Origin: Symsagittifera roscoffensis
Lineage: Eukaryota; Xenacoelomorpha; Acoela; Convolutidae
Reading direction: 5' to 3'
DNA length: 64,000 nt
NCBI RefSeq assembly: GCF_963678635.1
Contig: NC_087070.1
Location: 18,073,318-18,137,317 of the forward strand
Below, piece by piece: positions 1-11,262 of the stretch (positions within the stretch are counted from its first letter, which is position 1; each line of letters opens with the position of its first letter). The position numbers and the translations under genes were made by a program. The notes below the pieces were generated by a model that was given only the letters and a program-made list of their open reading frames with translations, had not been told where the DNA came from and did no database searches.

Positions 1-1
1 A

Positions 2-589
2 GATATATCACCAATTAACATTTTTAGCTTTGTTACACTCAAAAATGAAATCCTAGATTTTCTAGGATGGCCCTACTACATCTTAGAAAAATTGACTATT
101 TTATACGCAATGTTTAACTTTATTGGATTTCTTTTCTCACTCTTAAAAGGAATCTACAATACATGTGCTATACACACACAAGTAAACAGACAAGCAAGCG
201 TAGCACGCATACTCTTTGCAGGATTTTTTGGAATTTTTTCCACATCTATAAATAAAATTCTTTTAGACGCACAAATAAAAGAATATAACACAAAAATAAC
301 AACACGACAAAATACATACGACGAAGAACATAACAATGTCGACACACAGCCAACGGCACCACAATTACCACCCCTACCAAATAACCATCCACTATCCCTA
401 GCCCCGCGAAATTTTAGAAATTTAGCAATCACACATAATCCAAATTTTCGACTCACCACATCACAAAGTCCCGTCCAACATATCATGACACATCCATCAC
501 AAGATGATAATACTTATGAACAAATTATTGAACAGCCCCATACCACCGCTTTTCAATCTCAAAATAATAATTTTTTTAGCCCACGATGA
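2..589 (+). CDS. C-terminal part of the retroelement envelope-like glycoprotein (partial at window edge)
   Basis: The frame is open from the first bases of the window to TGA at 587-589, so this is the end of a longer protein. It shows a region ending in a tryptophan/tyrosine-rich patch (about residues 20-30), then one or two hydrophobic segments (about residues 35-85; FNFIGFLFSLL and ARILFAGFFGIF), then a polar tail with a proline cluster (PQLPPLP). This fits a membrane anchor plus cytoplasmic tail of a transmembrane fusion protein. The same region in the minus-strand copy is interrupted by a stop near 46757. The stop overlaps the next start as ATGA. The glycoprotein family is not certain from sequence alone. 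Confidence 0.65.
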   Translation, partial: DISPINIFSFVTLKNEILDFLGWPYYILEKLTILYAMFNFIGFLFSLLKGIYNTCAIHTQVNRQASVARILFAGFFGIFSTSINKILLDAQIKEYNTKITTRQNTYDEEHNNVDTQPTAPQLPPLPNNHPLSLAPRNFRNLAITHNPNFRLTTSQSPVQHIMTHPSQDDNTYEQIIEQPHTTAFQSQNNNFFSPR

Positions 590-2379
590 GCCGCCAACTT
601 GGATCACTCCATCGATCAAATTCCCATCCAACCAACCTTACCTCTTCAATCCCAATAATACCACTTTTTGCTTTTCCGCCACCCGAGTTTCCATCTAGCA
701 ATGTAACATCAGGCATGAATTCCGACACTAACTCACAAATTTCAGTTTTATACTCCATCTCACAACTAAATAACCCGAATATTGAAACCCCCGACGAATT
801 TGCCGACTCAGAACCATCTCCATCCAATAATTTCCATAACCCTTCTCATTTTTCTTAACCTCCTTTTCAACCCATATTATCAAATAACCCTGACCCAATC
901 ACTCCTACACCCTCTTATGCTTCCCAAGTTACCCCAACCTACTCCTCATACCATTCTGACCAATCATCTCCAGACACCCCCCGAATCTCCCCAGAGCTAG
1001 ACAATTTTGTTACCCTCCAACAACAACCCTACCACCTTAACACCCCGACCATAAACCAAATATCCTCCACTACAAATTCATCCAATCCCCCTACACCCTC
1101 TTCAAATTATACCGAATCATTAGCACCATCATCCACATCAACTGAATCCTCACTCAACACTAATAGAGCTTACCGCACTTTTAAAAGAAAGTTCCCCAAC
1201 CACCCTTTCCCAGCAAAACCAGGAACAGCCCGTGAATACATCAACCACCCCCAACATACTAACACTAGAGAATTTTTAGCCATCACTTTACCCTCATTTC
1301 CACAATACACCTTAAACACCCCTCATGACGCTAACGAAACACGCAACTTTGTAGACGAATACGTTTTAATGCCCACTCTCTCTTGGACCTCATACTATCA
1401 TTTCACTAACCCTCTTTGCTTACCTTTAACCAACACTTCCATCGATATAGACCGAAACAAAGACATGCTATATCGACTAACTACACCACTCACCGCTAGA
1501 CAATTTACTTACGTTGGATATAAAAAATCACTAAAAATACACACTGCACCTAGAGCTAATGAATATACACTAGAATACTACGATCACAACATCATCAGAG
1601 CTAACCAAGATCAATTCTTAGACGACGATCGCTTCGCTAACCCACAAATCACCGAGAAATTTTTCATCAAGACACCATATGTATTTACACTAAACATCTT
1701 CGACCGAAAGTTTGATCACATTATTTCAGAAGCACTAACAAGCACACAAGCGTACGAAAGTTTTAAAGAACGCTTCCAAATCTTTTCACTAACCTTTCAT
1801 TTCCTTGCACCACACGAAAGAGATCTACACTGCTCACACGATATTATGTTGCGAACTAAACAAACACATACATACAGTTACTATCGTTTCATCCAAAATC
1901 ACTTTGACCTTCACACACCCTCTAGACAACCACACCATCGCTTTCAATTCATCAATTCAAAATACACTTCACCGTATTTCCTAAATTTCACATATTGTAT
2001 TAAAGACACTAACCTTCATGGTATTCTTCGTAATTATGACCCCATAACCCAAATGTACATTTTCTGCCCCATCACCAAGACCTTCAACGCCGAAGAATCC
2101 CGACCCTTCCTTATCCCGCACGAGTTTGTACAGCCTATAGAAATCCCCATTTTAGAATTCATCCACAACACTAAATTTAACCACAAATTATATAACTTAA
2201 TCCAAAACACACCTTATGAATTTGCAGTAGGCACTGAAGAACTAACCACTATTAAGGCACTTCAATTGCTTTGGCCACTGCTTCAAACTAAAAATATCAT
2301 CCGCATCTTAGCTAAACTACTAACAACTTCAGAACTAATTCACGATATCTTCCCCCACGGTTTTTTCCCCGACGACTAA
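586..2379 (+). pseudogene. Accessory ORF of the LTR element: Ser/Pro-rich N-terminus plus a conserved ~340-residue C-terminal region; one nonsense codon
   Basis: From ATG at 586 a single frame runs to TAA at 2377-2379, about 597 codons, broken only by TAA at 856-858. The other copy has a lysine codon at the matching place, so the stop looks like a point mutation. Residues 1 to about 200 are rich in Ser, Pro, Thr and Asn and low in complexity. A basic patch (RTFKRKF) follows, then a region from about residue 260 that is aromatic- and histidine-rich, with motifs FHFLAPHERD and HGFFPDD at its end. I recognise no family in it: no protease, polymerase or signal-peptide motif. It starts inside the envelope stop codon (ATGA). 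Immediately after the stop lies a splice-donor-like CAG/GTAAGT. It could be an extra structural or regulatory protein; the function is unknown. Confidence 0.6.
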
Positions 2380-3995
2380 CAGGTAAGTATGAATTAAATG
2401 AATATTACTAACTAATTAAAATATAGAAAAACTCACCATTCTTTATTCATGTTTTCTTTAGATTTTTAGCCTTCATCTTCGATCATCTGAAAAATTCACA
2501 AAAGAAAAATAAAAAATAGCAAACTTCTTCAAAACTGTTTAAGAACCTTTTAACTTTTGCACCAACAATTCAATAAATATAATACCAATGCAGTAAATTA
2601 ATTTATAAAATTTTCCCCTAAAAAGCAGTAAATCTACATATGATGAAAATTTGTATCTTAAAATTCCCCCATTACTAGCAGTAAATTTCCAAATTCTATG
2701 CAGTAAATTAATAAAATGCAATTACAAGTACTAACCTTTTGATATTTTCATTCATTCGCACAGAAATTCTATCCACACTCGCACAGCTCGCCCACGAAGA
2801 ATTGTTTAAAATAATGAATTTCAGTTTCAAGTTTTCACACTCAACAACTCTAACAAATAATAACAAGTTTCAAACTTTCCTTTAACCCGGTTGGAAAGGA
2901 ATCATATACTAAACAAAACTAACCAACGCAGCTTACTAAATACCACAAATCACAAAATAACAGCATGACTAAGAAAAGGAAAACAACGGTACCCAAACCG
3001 GATTAACCCAGTTTAAAACTGGATAATTTATTCTTTTGAAGACTATTACAAAGTCTTAGAAAGAAATAATAAAACACAAAAAAGTCGAAAGACAAACCCA
3101 TAACACAAACAATTTGCTTTTTGGAAAAAGTACATAACCAACAAGACATAAGTAAGACCACAACAAACCCAACATAAAACGTTGTCACATAACAGGACCC
3201 CTCACAAAAACCGCATGAAATCATACTCCCACACCTGGCCTAACCCACCAGGAAAGGACGTCCTGAGCATGCTCTATAGCCGGCCTAACCCACCGCGCTA
3301 CATCCACGCTTTGTGACCACACCTTTATTTTTAATAAGAGCTACTCAAGGGTGAGTAACTCTTCAAAATAACCAAACTAAAACAAAAAGCTTTTGTGAAA
3401 ACAACTAACTAAAATCATAATTAAAAAATATTAAATTAATAAAAGTTTTATAAAATGTAAAATCACATGATGCAATATATAGATCAGAATACAACACCAA
3501 GGACGAACATCAAAAGACAAGACGACCTCACTACACTCGAGAGAGAATGACCAACTATAATCGATATGCCGCTCACAATCACAACTCAAAGGATTTAGAG
3601 TACGACTTGACCTCGCAGAAAAGGACTTCATTGAACTAGACCAATGACCACCTCGATGTTCAAGTATACGTACAGATCCGAGTAACCAGGCATCCCCTCC
3701 ACGCACAATCTCCACGCCATTCCCGAGCTAGATCAAACACAAAAGAAGTTCTCTCCGAAGAACAGAAAAACCTGACATAGCCAACCATTCTGAAACCAGA
3801 ATTGATGCTGTTGCAGAGACTCAGTCGTTGTCACAAGAAGAACACAACGTCTTGTGTCCTCAATTCCAGATCCCTGGAACTTCCTTAACAAAAAGGAAAC
3901 AAAAGAAAAATGATGTTCGCCAAATACCAACGTCCATCATCCATCCTTGAACTACAAAAGAACTGTTCTAAAAAACTCTGTAAAACCCGGATGGG
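2380..3995 (+). other. Non-coding tract of the LTR element between last ORF and 3' LTR
   Basis: This 1.6-kb tract is shared with 42822-44377 of the other copy. It begins with a donor-like CAG/GTAAGT at about 2381, has a pyrimidine tract ending in TTTAG near 2461, and contains four GCAGTAAAT motifs between 2590 and 2708. Open frames lie mainly antisense: a 73-codon hydrophobic frame at 3003-3224 on the minus strand is present at the same place in the other copy. No sense-strand gene is visible. Splicing, RNA packaging or promoter functions are possible but are inference. Confidence 0.6.
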
Positions 3996-4403
3996 TGGAA
4001 CCTGATCTAAACTATATTTTATGATTGGATAAATTAAATGTTTTACCAATGTAAAGTATTTAATATTAACCAATCATGATCCATCTAACTAACAACCCAC
4101 TTATTTGTAAGTGCTGAAGTTACTTGTAATTTCAGCACCAGAGAGATTTGAATTTAACTTAGAAATTAGTTGGACTCTCCCGAGCACTTCAGCAGCCGCA
4201 ATAAACCAGTATACCCTAGATCTATTGAGCCTAGCAGAGACTAGTTAAACAACCTGAGACTAGATAGTATAAGAGTAAGATTAGGATCGGTATTAGACTA
4301 AGAAGTTGCACGAATCTATCCGGCCGAAAATAAGATAGCGTGACGAGCAGACGGTGTACCCTATCCGAAATTACTCTATGAGTTAAACCCCAGTCCTAAC
4401 TCA
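3996..4403 (+). repeat. 3' LTR of the plus-strand element copy
   Basis: The repeat runs from TGGAACCTGATC to CCTAACTCA, with the TG...CA ends typical of LTRs, and matches both LTRs of the element at 42412-60941 in reverse orientation. It contains an AATAAA at 4200-4205 that would serve as the poly(A) signal and a near-perfect palindrome at 4111-4138. A CCAAT box (CCAATCATGATCC) lies near 4068. The bases before it (CCGGATGGG) are only weakly purine-rich as a polypurine tract. No 5' partner is in the window. Confidence 0.9.
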
Positions 4404-6079
4404 GTAATCACTCAGCTTTCTAAAACAGATTAATAAACGTTTTCTAATAACTATCAAAATGATCATTGCAGCAAATTTAATGAGGCAGGATGTTGGTAGA
4501 CATCGCTTCGTGATCTTCGTCACTTGAACACTTGTTGATCTGACAATGTCGTCGTAGTACGTTTTTTTTTCAGACAGTTAAAGGTACTTCAAGAATAGCT
4601 TTTAGTAATTATGAGTGGTACAAAATTGAAGCCTTATTAGTCATGCTTCGGATTCCACAAAATGTCAAAATTGTTGTCCTTTTTTGTATCATTTCTCAAT
4701 TTTGCAATTTCACGTATTTCAATCGCCTCTTTCCAAAAAAAAACAAATTTATTTGTAGGTTTTTTCTTTTAAATGATTTTTGTAACTATCCTTTTAATTC
4801 TAGGACTGGGAAGGAACTGTGGTACAGGGCTTTTTGCTCCGACAATTTGAAAATGGAGAGAATTCGAACGACAATTAAAAAAAGTGTCGAGAAAAACCCA
4901 GTTGAAGTTTTTGATTTTTGGTCTGATTTCGAGCGAATAAGGCTTAAAATAGGGCTTTAAATACTTTATTTATCCGTAATGTAACACGCGAGAACTTAGA
5001 TTTACTCGGGTAAAGGTAGTTTTTGGACTTTGATTGCAACAATTTGGGAACCGAAAAATTTCAAAATTATTTATCAAAATTCAAAAAAATTCTGCAAAAA
5101 ATATTGAAAAAAAAATTTGAAAAAGTTTGATTTTTTTGTAATTCTTTTTTCATGAAAAACTGTTTGCTAGTTTGCATATTTTATTATGTCTGTCAAATAT
5201 GCCGGATTTTAAAACTATGATCGGATTATTCTGTGCTACTTTCACAGTAACCGTCTGTTCCTAGTATTCCTATTTTTCCACGTCAAAGAAATTGTGCTGC
5301 AGAATAACAACTGTGATGTTATATCAGCTATTTTTCAGGCGTAGTTTGAGTTCCGAGAAATCGAAAAGTTGTTTTAGTTTCGAGTTTTTGTCTAAACTTT
5401 TCAGAATTTTAATGTAAATTTTTTGAAAACTGATGACGCTGAACTGATTTTCACTGACAATCATTTTGATTCTACTGTAATGTTGACGTTGTTTTAGCGA
5501 TGATTATCTCTCTTTCTGCAGCAGCTCGAACTAATTTAATTGACCTTTGCTTTACAAATAACTCGAAAAATCAAAAAAAAAATTCATATCAAAAATTGAC
5601 GTCGAAAAAGATTCATTTTTTCCTTTCGAATATGAAGTCTTAGTGGTAAAAATTCGGAGTGTAACAAAAAATCCGAAAAAAAAATCAGTGTCGAGCAAAT
5701 TTGTCTGAATACTTTTGAACTTCAGACTAATGGTTAGAAAGCATACTGAGGCGGCTGACCTCATCCATTTAATTTTTCTTTAAATATATCAATGATTTAG
5801 CTTTTCTTAATCTTCATTATTGCAGTTTTTTACTCAACTGAGTCAATCTTAACGAAAAAATAACAAAAAATAAGAAAAAACGTAATAAAATTTTTTGCTA
5901 TTTTTAAAATAATTTTGTCTTTGATTTTAATTTCAGTTTATTATTTTATTTTCGTAAAATATTCTGTGCAACTTGCACAGGAAACAGTTATATTTTTGTA
6001 ATGATAACAGTATGATTACGGGCATTTGATTCGAGCACATCAAAGGCAGTAAGAGCAAAATAAGTAAACGATTTTTGTT
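4404..6079. other. AT-rich DNA without a supported gene
   Basis: A 105-codon open frame at 4643-4960 (+) and a 70-codon frame at 5552-5764 (-) occur, but neither has a recognisable domain, a promoter or splice context, so I treat them as chance. The rest is A/T homopolymer-rich. Confidence 0.5.
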
Positions 6080-6276
6080 TAAGCCCACGGCCCTTCTCAC
6101 TGCAAGGCCTTCTTAGGGCGTGGGACTTTCATCCATTTTGCCGTAGCCGTTCCTATTTTGAAGAGGCAGAGAGCATTAGACTGACGCCGATCGGGACCAA
6201 AGAAGGATTTGAACGCTTGAACCGCATATTAAAAGTCGCGCACCGTACCCACTGGGCCAAATCGCTTTCAAAGTTG
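6080..6276 (-). repeat. tRNA-Lys-type SINE
   Basis: Read on the minus strand, the head resembles a tRNA. An A box TGGCCCAGTGGG lies at 6259-6248, an anticodon-loop-like CTTTTAA at 6235-6229 (TTT anticodon, lysine type), and a B box GTTCAAATCC at 6214-6205. These are internal RNA polymerase III promoter elements. A body of about 130 bp follows and ends in a strong hairpin, CCCAC(G)GCCCT at 6084-6094 pairing with AGGGCGTGGG at 6115-6124. Only this copy is clear in the window, so its family status cannot be tested here. It is a SINE rather than a working tRNA because the acceptor stem is not paired. Confidence 0.65.
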
Positions 6277-7647
6277 AACTCAGCAGATTTGATGCCAACA
6301 TTATGTTTGTTTCCCTGATGCTCTTACTTTCCTCTATTGTAATTAATAAAAATCAAGTTATTGGGCACTTTACTGCTTTTAACAATCATTTTCGTGTTCT
6401 AACGATCCAACTGTCACTAACTTGAAGCAGAAAGGCAAAATTTTCAGATGCATTTTTACTAGATTGAGGAAATGTTTTATTGTATGTTTTCACTACTTGA
6501 TTGATATTATTTCAAAAACCTAATCAGATCTTAAGAATTTGTCATACCAAGTATGCAAGGTAATTTATAAGGTAACTCTTTTCATTAATTAAAAAACATT
6601 AAATTTTTTAAAACCCGCCCCTCCATTCGAGAGAATCCTAGATATTTGCAAAAATTTTATCTTCAAAAAAATGTAGCAATGAAAGATAAAGACAGGTTTA
6701 AAATAAAAATCATTATAGTTTGTGGTTAAAATTTTGAGTTTGGACTACGTTACAGACAAAAAATTAAAAAAATATGCAAATTCACTTTCAATTTAATTTT
6801 GGAATATTTTAGGTTGTGCTTAGAAATGATTTTGAGATTAAAGAATGCAACAAAAAATTCAGGGCTTCAACATGAAACTAAATTTTTTCTAGACTAATAT
6901 CGGCATCGCCGTATCCTTATACGGATTTTTTTGTTTTCCCGCGCGTCTTGAACTACGCTGAAAAAAAAACTGGGCTACGCTGACTTGATCAGAGTATTGT
7001 ACCACTCAAAGCAAAAATGTTTTAAAATTGACCTGTCAAGGAGTATAGGCTAAAGCGGCAAAAGCCGTCGCGGATTGTCTAAAGCATTCAAAAAGTGGAT
7101 TAATGATTTGAGTTTGTGAACTTAATTCGAATTTTGAATATTTGTTTGAATTTTATCAAAAATAGTCATACGTTACTTTTTTGGTCTGACTAAAAAGTAC
7201 CAGCCCATAAAGTTCATTGCCTTCTTCCAAAGTCGGAACATAAGTATGTTCTTAGCTTATTCATATTGCGAAAAAAAAATGTTTTTTTTTTTTCAGAAAA
7301 ACATACGGAAAGTATAAAGCGAATAAGTGGCGCATTTAGAAAAACAAAAAAGCGGAAAGCGATTTTTTAAAAAGCGGCGATAGCGAAAAGCGATTTTTAA
7401 CTCTGCATTTCATCAAACAATAATGCCGGATGTAATCGCAGCCAAGCAAGCGTTCACTTCTCGCCAATGTCATCTTCTTGTTTCGGTTATTATTTAAGTC
7501 AAAGAAGAAGTAGAGTTTTTTTCAATTGCTCATCCTGATTGGCACAGATGCTAATCGCTACGTCCTCGGATATGAACAAAATTTCGGGCAACTTAAAAAA
7601 ATGTGACTTTGATCTCGCTTCAATCAGTTTCTGTAAGGTTAAGTAAT
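6277..7647. other. AT-rich intergenic DNA
   Basis: No supported gene. The stretch 6900-7400 has short palindromic GC-containing pieces (for example CGTATCCTTATACGG near 6910 and AAGCGGCAAAAGCCG near 7053) that may be remains of a repeat, but I found no second copy with clear ends. Confidence 0.4.
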
Positions 7648-7655
7648 ATAAAAGC
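7648..7655 (+). promoter_or_regulatory. TATA box candidate upstream of the 7803 ORF
   Basis: TATAAAAG lies about 150 bp upstream of the ATG at 7803. It would place a start site near 7680 with a 5' leader of roughly 120 nt. The match is good, but TATA-like strings are common in AT-rich DNA. Confidence 0.3.
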
Positions 7656-7802
7656 AATGTTTACAGAAACTTTTGTTTGTTTTGTTGAACAAATGTTACT
7701 GTTCCTTACTGTCAATTCAGTTACAATTTATTTAATATCGTTCAAACATAAGTCTTAACCCAAACTGGCAAATAACAAAGGTTATATCATAACGAGAATA
7801 CA

Positions 7803-8111
7803 ATGCTTTCAAACATTTTCATATTCGTCCACTTTTCATGTTCGCTTATCAACTTTGGAAAAACTAATGACATCGTGGTAAACTCCACCATTAACCCAGT
7901 GTGGGCTTCCTTGATGTTCATTATTCCCTTGGATCTGCCTCATAACTACTTCTCGGAAATTTCATTATGCAGACAGAGCAGCACATATTACTGCTTATTT
8001 GCGTTTGTTACTCAAAGTGACGCCCAGACTTTGTCGGGTACAAGACATACTTTAGACGGAACTAACTTAAGAGCAAGCAAACGGGCTCTTTTCCGAAAGC
8101 GACAAACCTAA
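7803..8111 (+). CDS. Candidate small secreted or membrane protein, 102 residues, unknown
   Basis: The frame opens with a hydrophobic stretch that could act as a signal peptide (MLSNIFIFVHFSCSLINFG), has a second hydrophobic stretch at about residues 34-45, and a cysteine pair about 9 residues apart near residues 56-65. The C-terminus is basic (RASKRALFRKRQT). Its context is gene-like: a TATAAAAG about 150 bp upstream and AATAAA at 8115-8120 right after the stop. I recognise no family, and no second copy is in the window. A chance frame remains possible; transcript data would decide. Confidence 0.35.
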   Translation: MLSNIFIFVHFSCSLINFGKTNDIVVNSTINPVWASLMFIIPLDLPHNYFSEISLCRQSSTYYCLFAFVTQSDAQTLSGTRHTLDGTNLRASKRALFRKRQT

Positions 8112-8383
8112 AGCAATAAAACGAAAGCAACAAAACTAGCGTGATCAAAATTAAAAGATGAACTATCAAAATTTTTCGAGTTTTTGCTGAATTCAAATAA
8201 CTTAAAACAATCAAACTTCAACGTAATATCTAAATTTTGAAAAACAAAGTATATCAACAAAGTTAATCGAAAAAGATCAAAATTTTTCTTATTTCAGTTT
8301 TTTAAAATTCTTGATATTAACAAAGGATCATAAAATTGCTCAAATTGAGCTGAGCGTCAATATTGCGATAGGTGCAGTAATTT

Positions 8384-8440
8384 TTCCGACTTTCGAAGAA
8401 AATGACGAATTATTTGTGCTCGGTGTGGTTTTTTCTTCAG
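8384..8440 (-). repeat. Fragment of the Helentron-like repeat family
   Basis: TTCCGACTTTCG followed by a string ending in TTTGTGCTCGG matches, in reverse orientation, the conserved end shared by the full copies at 39015-39554 and 40074-40615. The hairpin is damaged and the similarity fades quickly. Confidence 0.45.
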
Positions 8441-8761
8441 ATCAAAAAAATTTGTTATATAACCACAATCGAAAGTAATTTTCCGCATCATCATAATGCG
8501 ATCTTCTCAAAGATTTTGGCCCAAATGATTTTAAACTTGAATTAAAAGAACTATAAAAATTTTTTGTGACTTGATGGACTAATAAACCATACGAGTAAAC
8601 TGTTGCTTTTTCTGTTGATGTATGTCCTAAAAAAACTACTATGAGAAATTGCTTTGCTAGAACCGCTGTATAAAATTGCGCCACCATTGCTTAAGTCGCT
8701 TCTGAAACAATGGGCTTAAGTTTACGTTTATAACTGCGGACACTCTTTGAATGCAATATCT

Positions 8762-9291
8762 AACAAGACTTCTCGTATCAGGGCGAAGCACCGAATACTC
8801 CGACTGCCTTTTAAGGTTTATGGAGCAGAAATAAATGAAATAAAACAAAACCAAAAAAAACTTTTTCTAAAATTTGAAATTTTTTATGAAAATCATCCCC
8901 CTCACGCCAATAAAGTACAATAGGATAGATTTCGCTCCTTGTAACAAATCTACTATGGCAAATAAGTTTCTTTCAACCAATTTGGAACGATTTCTAAGAA
9001 GGATTAAATCTCCGCTTACGCGTTAATAACGCAAAATAAATAAATATATCGCCCGTAAATTGTCCCAAATTGGCCAAAGTGGCAATCTTCAAAACCCCAT
9101 AACTTTACCAAAAACGATCACAGGTGAAATATCTTTTCAAAGTTGAGCTCAGGACAAAAATACCTTTTGAAAGATATATAAATAATTTTTGTCAAAAATG
9201 GCTAGTTAAAAAGTCGAAATTTGTCTGAAGAAAAAAAAACCCCATCCCGAGCACAAATTTTCCGTTACTTTCTTATCGAAAGTCGGAACAA
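8762..9291 (+). mobile_element. Helentron-like non-autonomous element, copy 1
   Basis: It starts with AACAAGACTTCTCGTATCAG, has the damaged hairpin CAGGGCGAAGCACCG, then CCGACTGCCTTTTAAGG. It ends with CCGTTACTTTCTTATCGAAAGT, whose hairpin has one mismatch, and CGGAACAAT. It shares both ends and the interior (for example TTTGGAACGATTTCTAAGA) with the copies at 28397, 39015, 40074 and 62044. There is no coding capacity. Confidence 0.75.
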
Positions 9292-9821
9292 TAATGTTCC
9301 CCCTAAAACTTATTGTTTGTGGCTAGCTACTCTCCACAAGTGGCTGTAGCTCACTGCAGCAGTGACGGAATTTTTTTTTTGGAAAACAAGTTTCATTCAA
9401 AAATTGGAGCTAAATAAAAACTTAGTTCACTTTCAAGATTTGAAGCTACCAAAAATTGATGTTTAGCAAACCAATAAATTTCACGACCCCAATTTTTTGA
9501 GATCTTGATTTTTGTATTTAAATTTTACTGTATTTAAGAAAAGCATAATTTTTATGAACGCATCAAAAGGTTTAAAGTCATTAAGATTTGACTGATTCAA
9601 ACAGATAAATTTTTTATCAGTCATTTTAAAAATATTTTCTGTAAAAACTGATTCAAAGCTATTATAATGTTAGTATTATCAGTGCGCGTATTACAGCGCA
9701 AATAACAACTTAATCGAAATCAAATCGTTCCAAATTCAATTAATGCAAATTATTTAGTCTTATGTTTAGGTTATTTGTATTTTGCATAGCGTGAGCGGGA
9801 TTTTCTTAGAATCGAAAAAAA

Positions 9822-10317
9822 AACAAGACTGCTCGTATAGCAGAGCAAAGCTCCGAATATTCCGATTGTTCCTGAATTCATATCGAATAGTTTTTGGGAA
9901 AAGAAATTATTGAAAACCTATAAATTTCGGACAACATCAAAAGGTGAAAATTCGAGTCTACAAAATTAATATGACCAATTAGCTAGCCTCAATTCAATTT
10001 GGAACAATTTTGTTGTGCGGGATAACTTGCACACATAATTCGCGTTACGCTCTCAGCATTAGGAATAACCTCCTCAAAGTGCGCATAATTTAGTCCAGAA
10101 CATGGTCAATTTGGCAATTTTGAAACCCTCAGAACTTTGCAAAATACAATTGGAGGTAAATTATCTTTTTAAATTTGAAATCAGAAAGTCGATATCTTTA
10201 ATGGGTGTATAAAAATTTTTGTTCTGTTGAAAACTGTTATTTCGATCGGCAAAAAATTGACTGAATAAAAAAACACATCGAGCATAAATATTCCGTTTTC
10301 TTCAAAAGTCCGAACAA
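9822..10317 (+). mobile_element. Helentron-like non-autonomous element, copy 2 (diverged)
   Basis: It begins AACAAGACTGCTCGTATAGC and ends AAAAGTCCGAACAAT. Both terminal hairpins have lost pairing, and the interior differs more from the other copies than they do from each other, so this looks like an older insertion. Confidence 0.65.
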
Positions 10318-10847
10318 TAATCATTTTTGGTGTCGAAATTATCCTCAACTTTTAAAAAGATGAAAACACTTTATTATATGCGTTGAAGGGCGAGTCTGAT
10401 AAACCACGACTTCGGTCATACGGGCAGTCGGGTTTATTAACTATACAAGTTCTCGATATTTGTTCCACTAGTCTTGGAGACACAATTTAAGCAATTGCCA
10501 TTGTTTGCTCTAATGAAAATCTTCCCAAAACGTAGAACTGATAAACAACCCGGCTATCAGAGCGACAAATAGAAACGCTGGACTTGTTCAAGGTCTTCAA
10601 ATGCTAAAGGAGAGTTCTCTGAACGAAAGTGAGAAGTTGTACAGGCCAGTATACGAAATGCATAACCTTTATGTCGGAACAGACGGGTGTTGTGAAGGCT
10701 CGTATATAGTGCAATATGTCGACATTATGCATGAGATTCATCTTATTCTGTCAACTATTTTTAATTTTTAACTACAGCCATGTGTTTCATATGAAAATTA
10801 GTTTTTAGGGATTAAAATTATGTTAAGATATAAGTTTAAAGATTAAC

Positions 10848-11262
10848 CAGGGGGAGGATCTAAATTTTTCTTGAGGGGTGGGGGTTGCAGCAGAAACTCA
10901 AAAAATTTTTTAAAAATTTAGCTGACCTTTTTTAGACCCATCAAATTAGTTTTCTGAGCTCTTCCATATCATGATAAATCCCATATTTTGAGTGCGCCAC
11001 AGGCGATTTGATAAAAAACCGAAAAAAAAAACGTTTTTAAGCAAATTTTGGAAGGATTTCATCTAAAAACGCGTTTTTTTTGGCGTACGCTCCTCCCTAA
11101 AAGTTAGTAGAAAATAGCACCTTGAGAAAACGTATAAATTGTGTTGGGGAAACAAGATTTCATAAATTAGTACCAAAGGGAAGACCCTTTTGGTAAATAG
11201 AGGTCGAATCCCGGAGGGGAGGAGGGGCGTCCACTGCCTCCCCCTCCCAAATCTGCTGATGG
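10848..11262 (+). mobile_element. hAT-like MITE with CAGGGG ends, copy 1
   Basis: It begins CAGGGGGAGGATCTAAA and continues with a G-rich tract, the motif AAGACCCTTTTGGTAAA and a C-rich end. The same order of blocks occurs at 23780-24102 and about 24890-25309, and reversed near 18178-18600. The right end has lost the CGCCCCTG terminus, so no target duplication can be read here. Confidence 0.55.

Larger units (their letters stand above)
1..4403 (+). mobile_element. 3' part of an envelope-bearing LTR retrotransposon (plus-strand copy)
   Basis: This is the 3' end of a second copy of the element found whole at 42412-60941, here on the opposite strand and cut by the window edge. It holds the end of the envelope-like gene, the long accessory ORF, a roughly 1.6-kb non-coding tract and the 3' LTR. 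Similarity to the minus-strand copy runs across all of these parts in the same order. This copy keeps the accessory frame open except for one nonsense codon, so it is the better template for reading that gene. The two copies lie in inverted orientation about 38 kb apart. Confidence 0.9.

Noticed and set aside
3431-3930. Antisense frames in the element's 3' tract as genes
   Set aside because: In the other copy (about 43000-43400) the matching frames carry stops, so they are not conserved.
4643-4960. 105-codon plus-strand frame as a gene
   Set aside because: No domain, signal or splice context, and its composition matches the AT-rich background.
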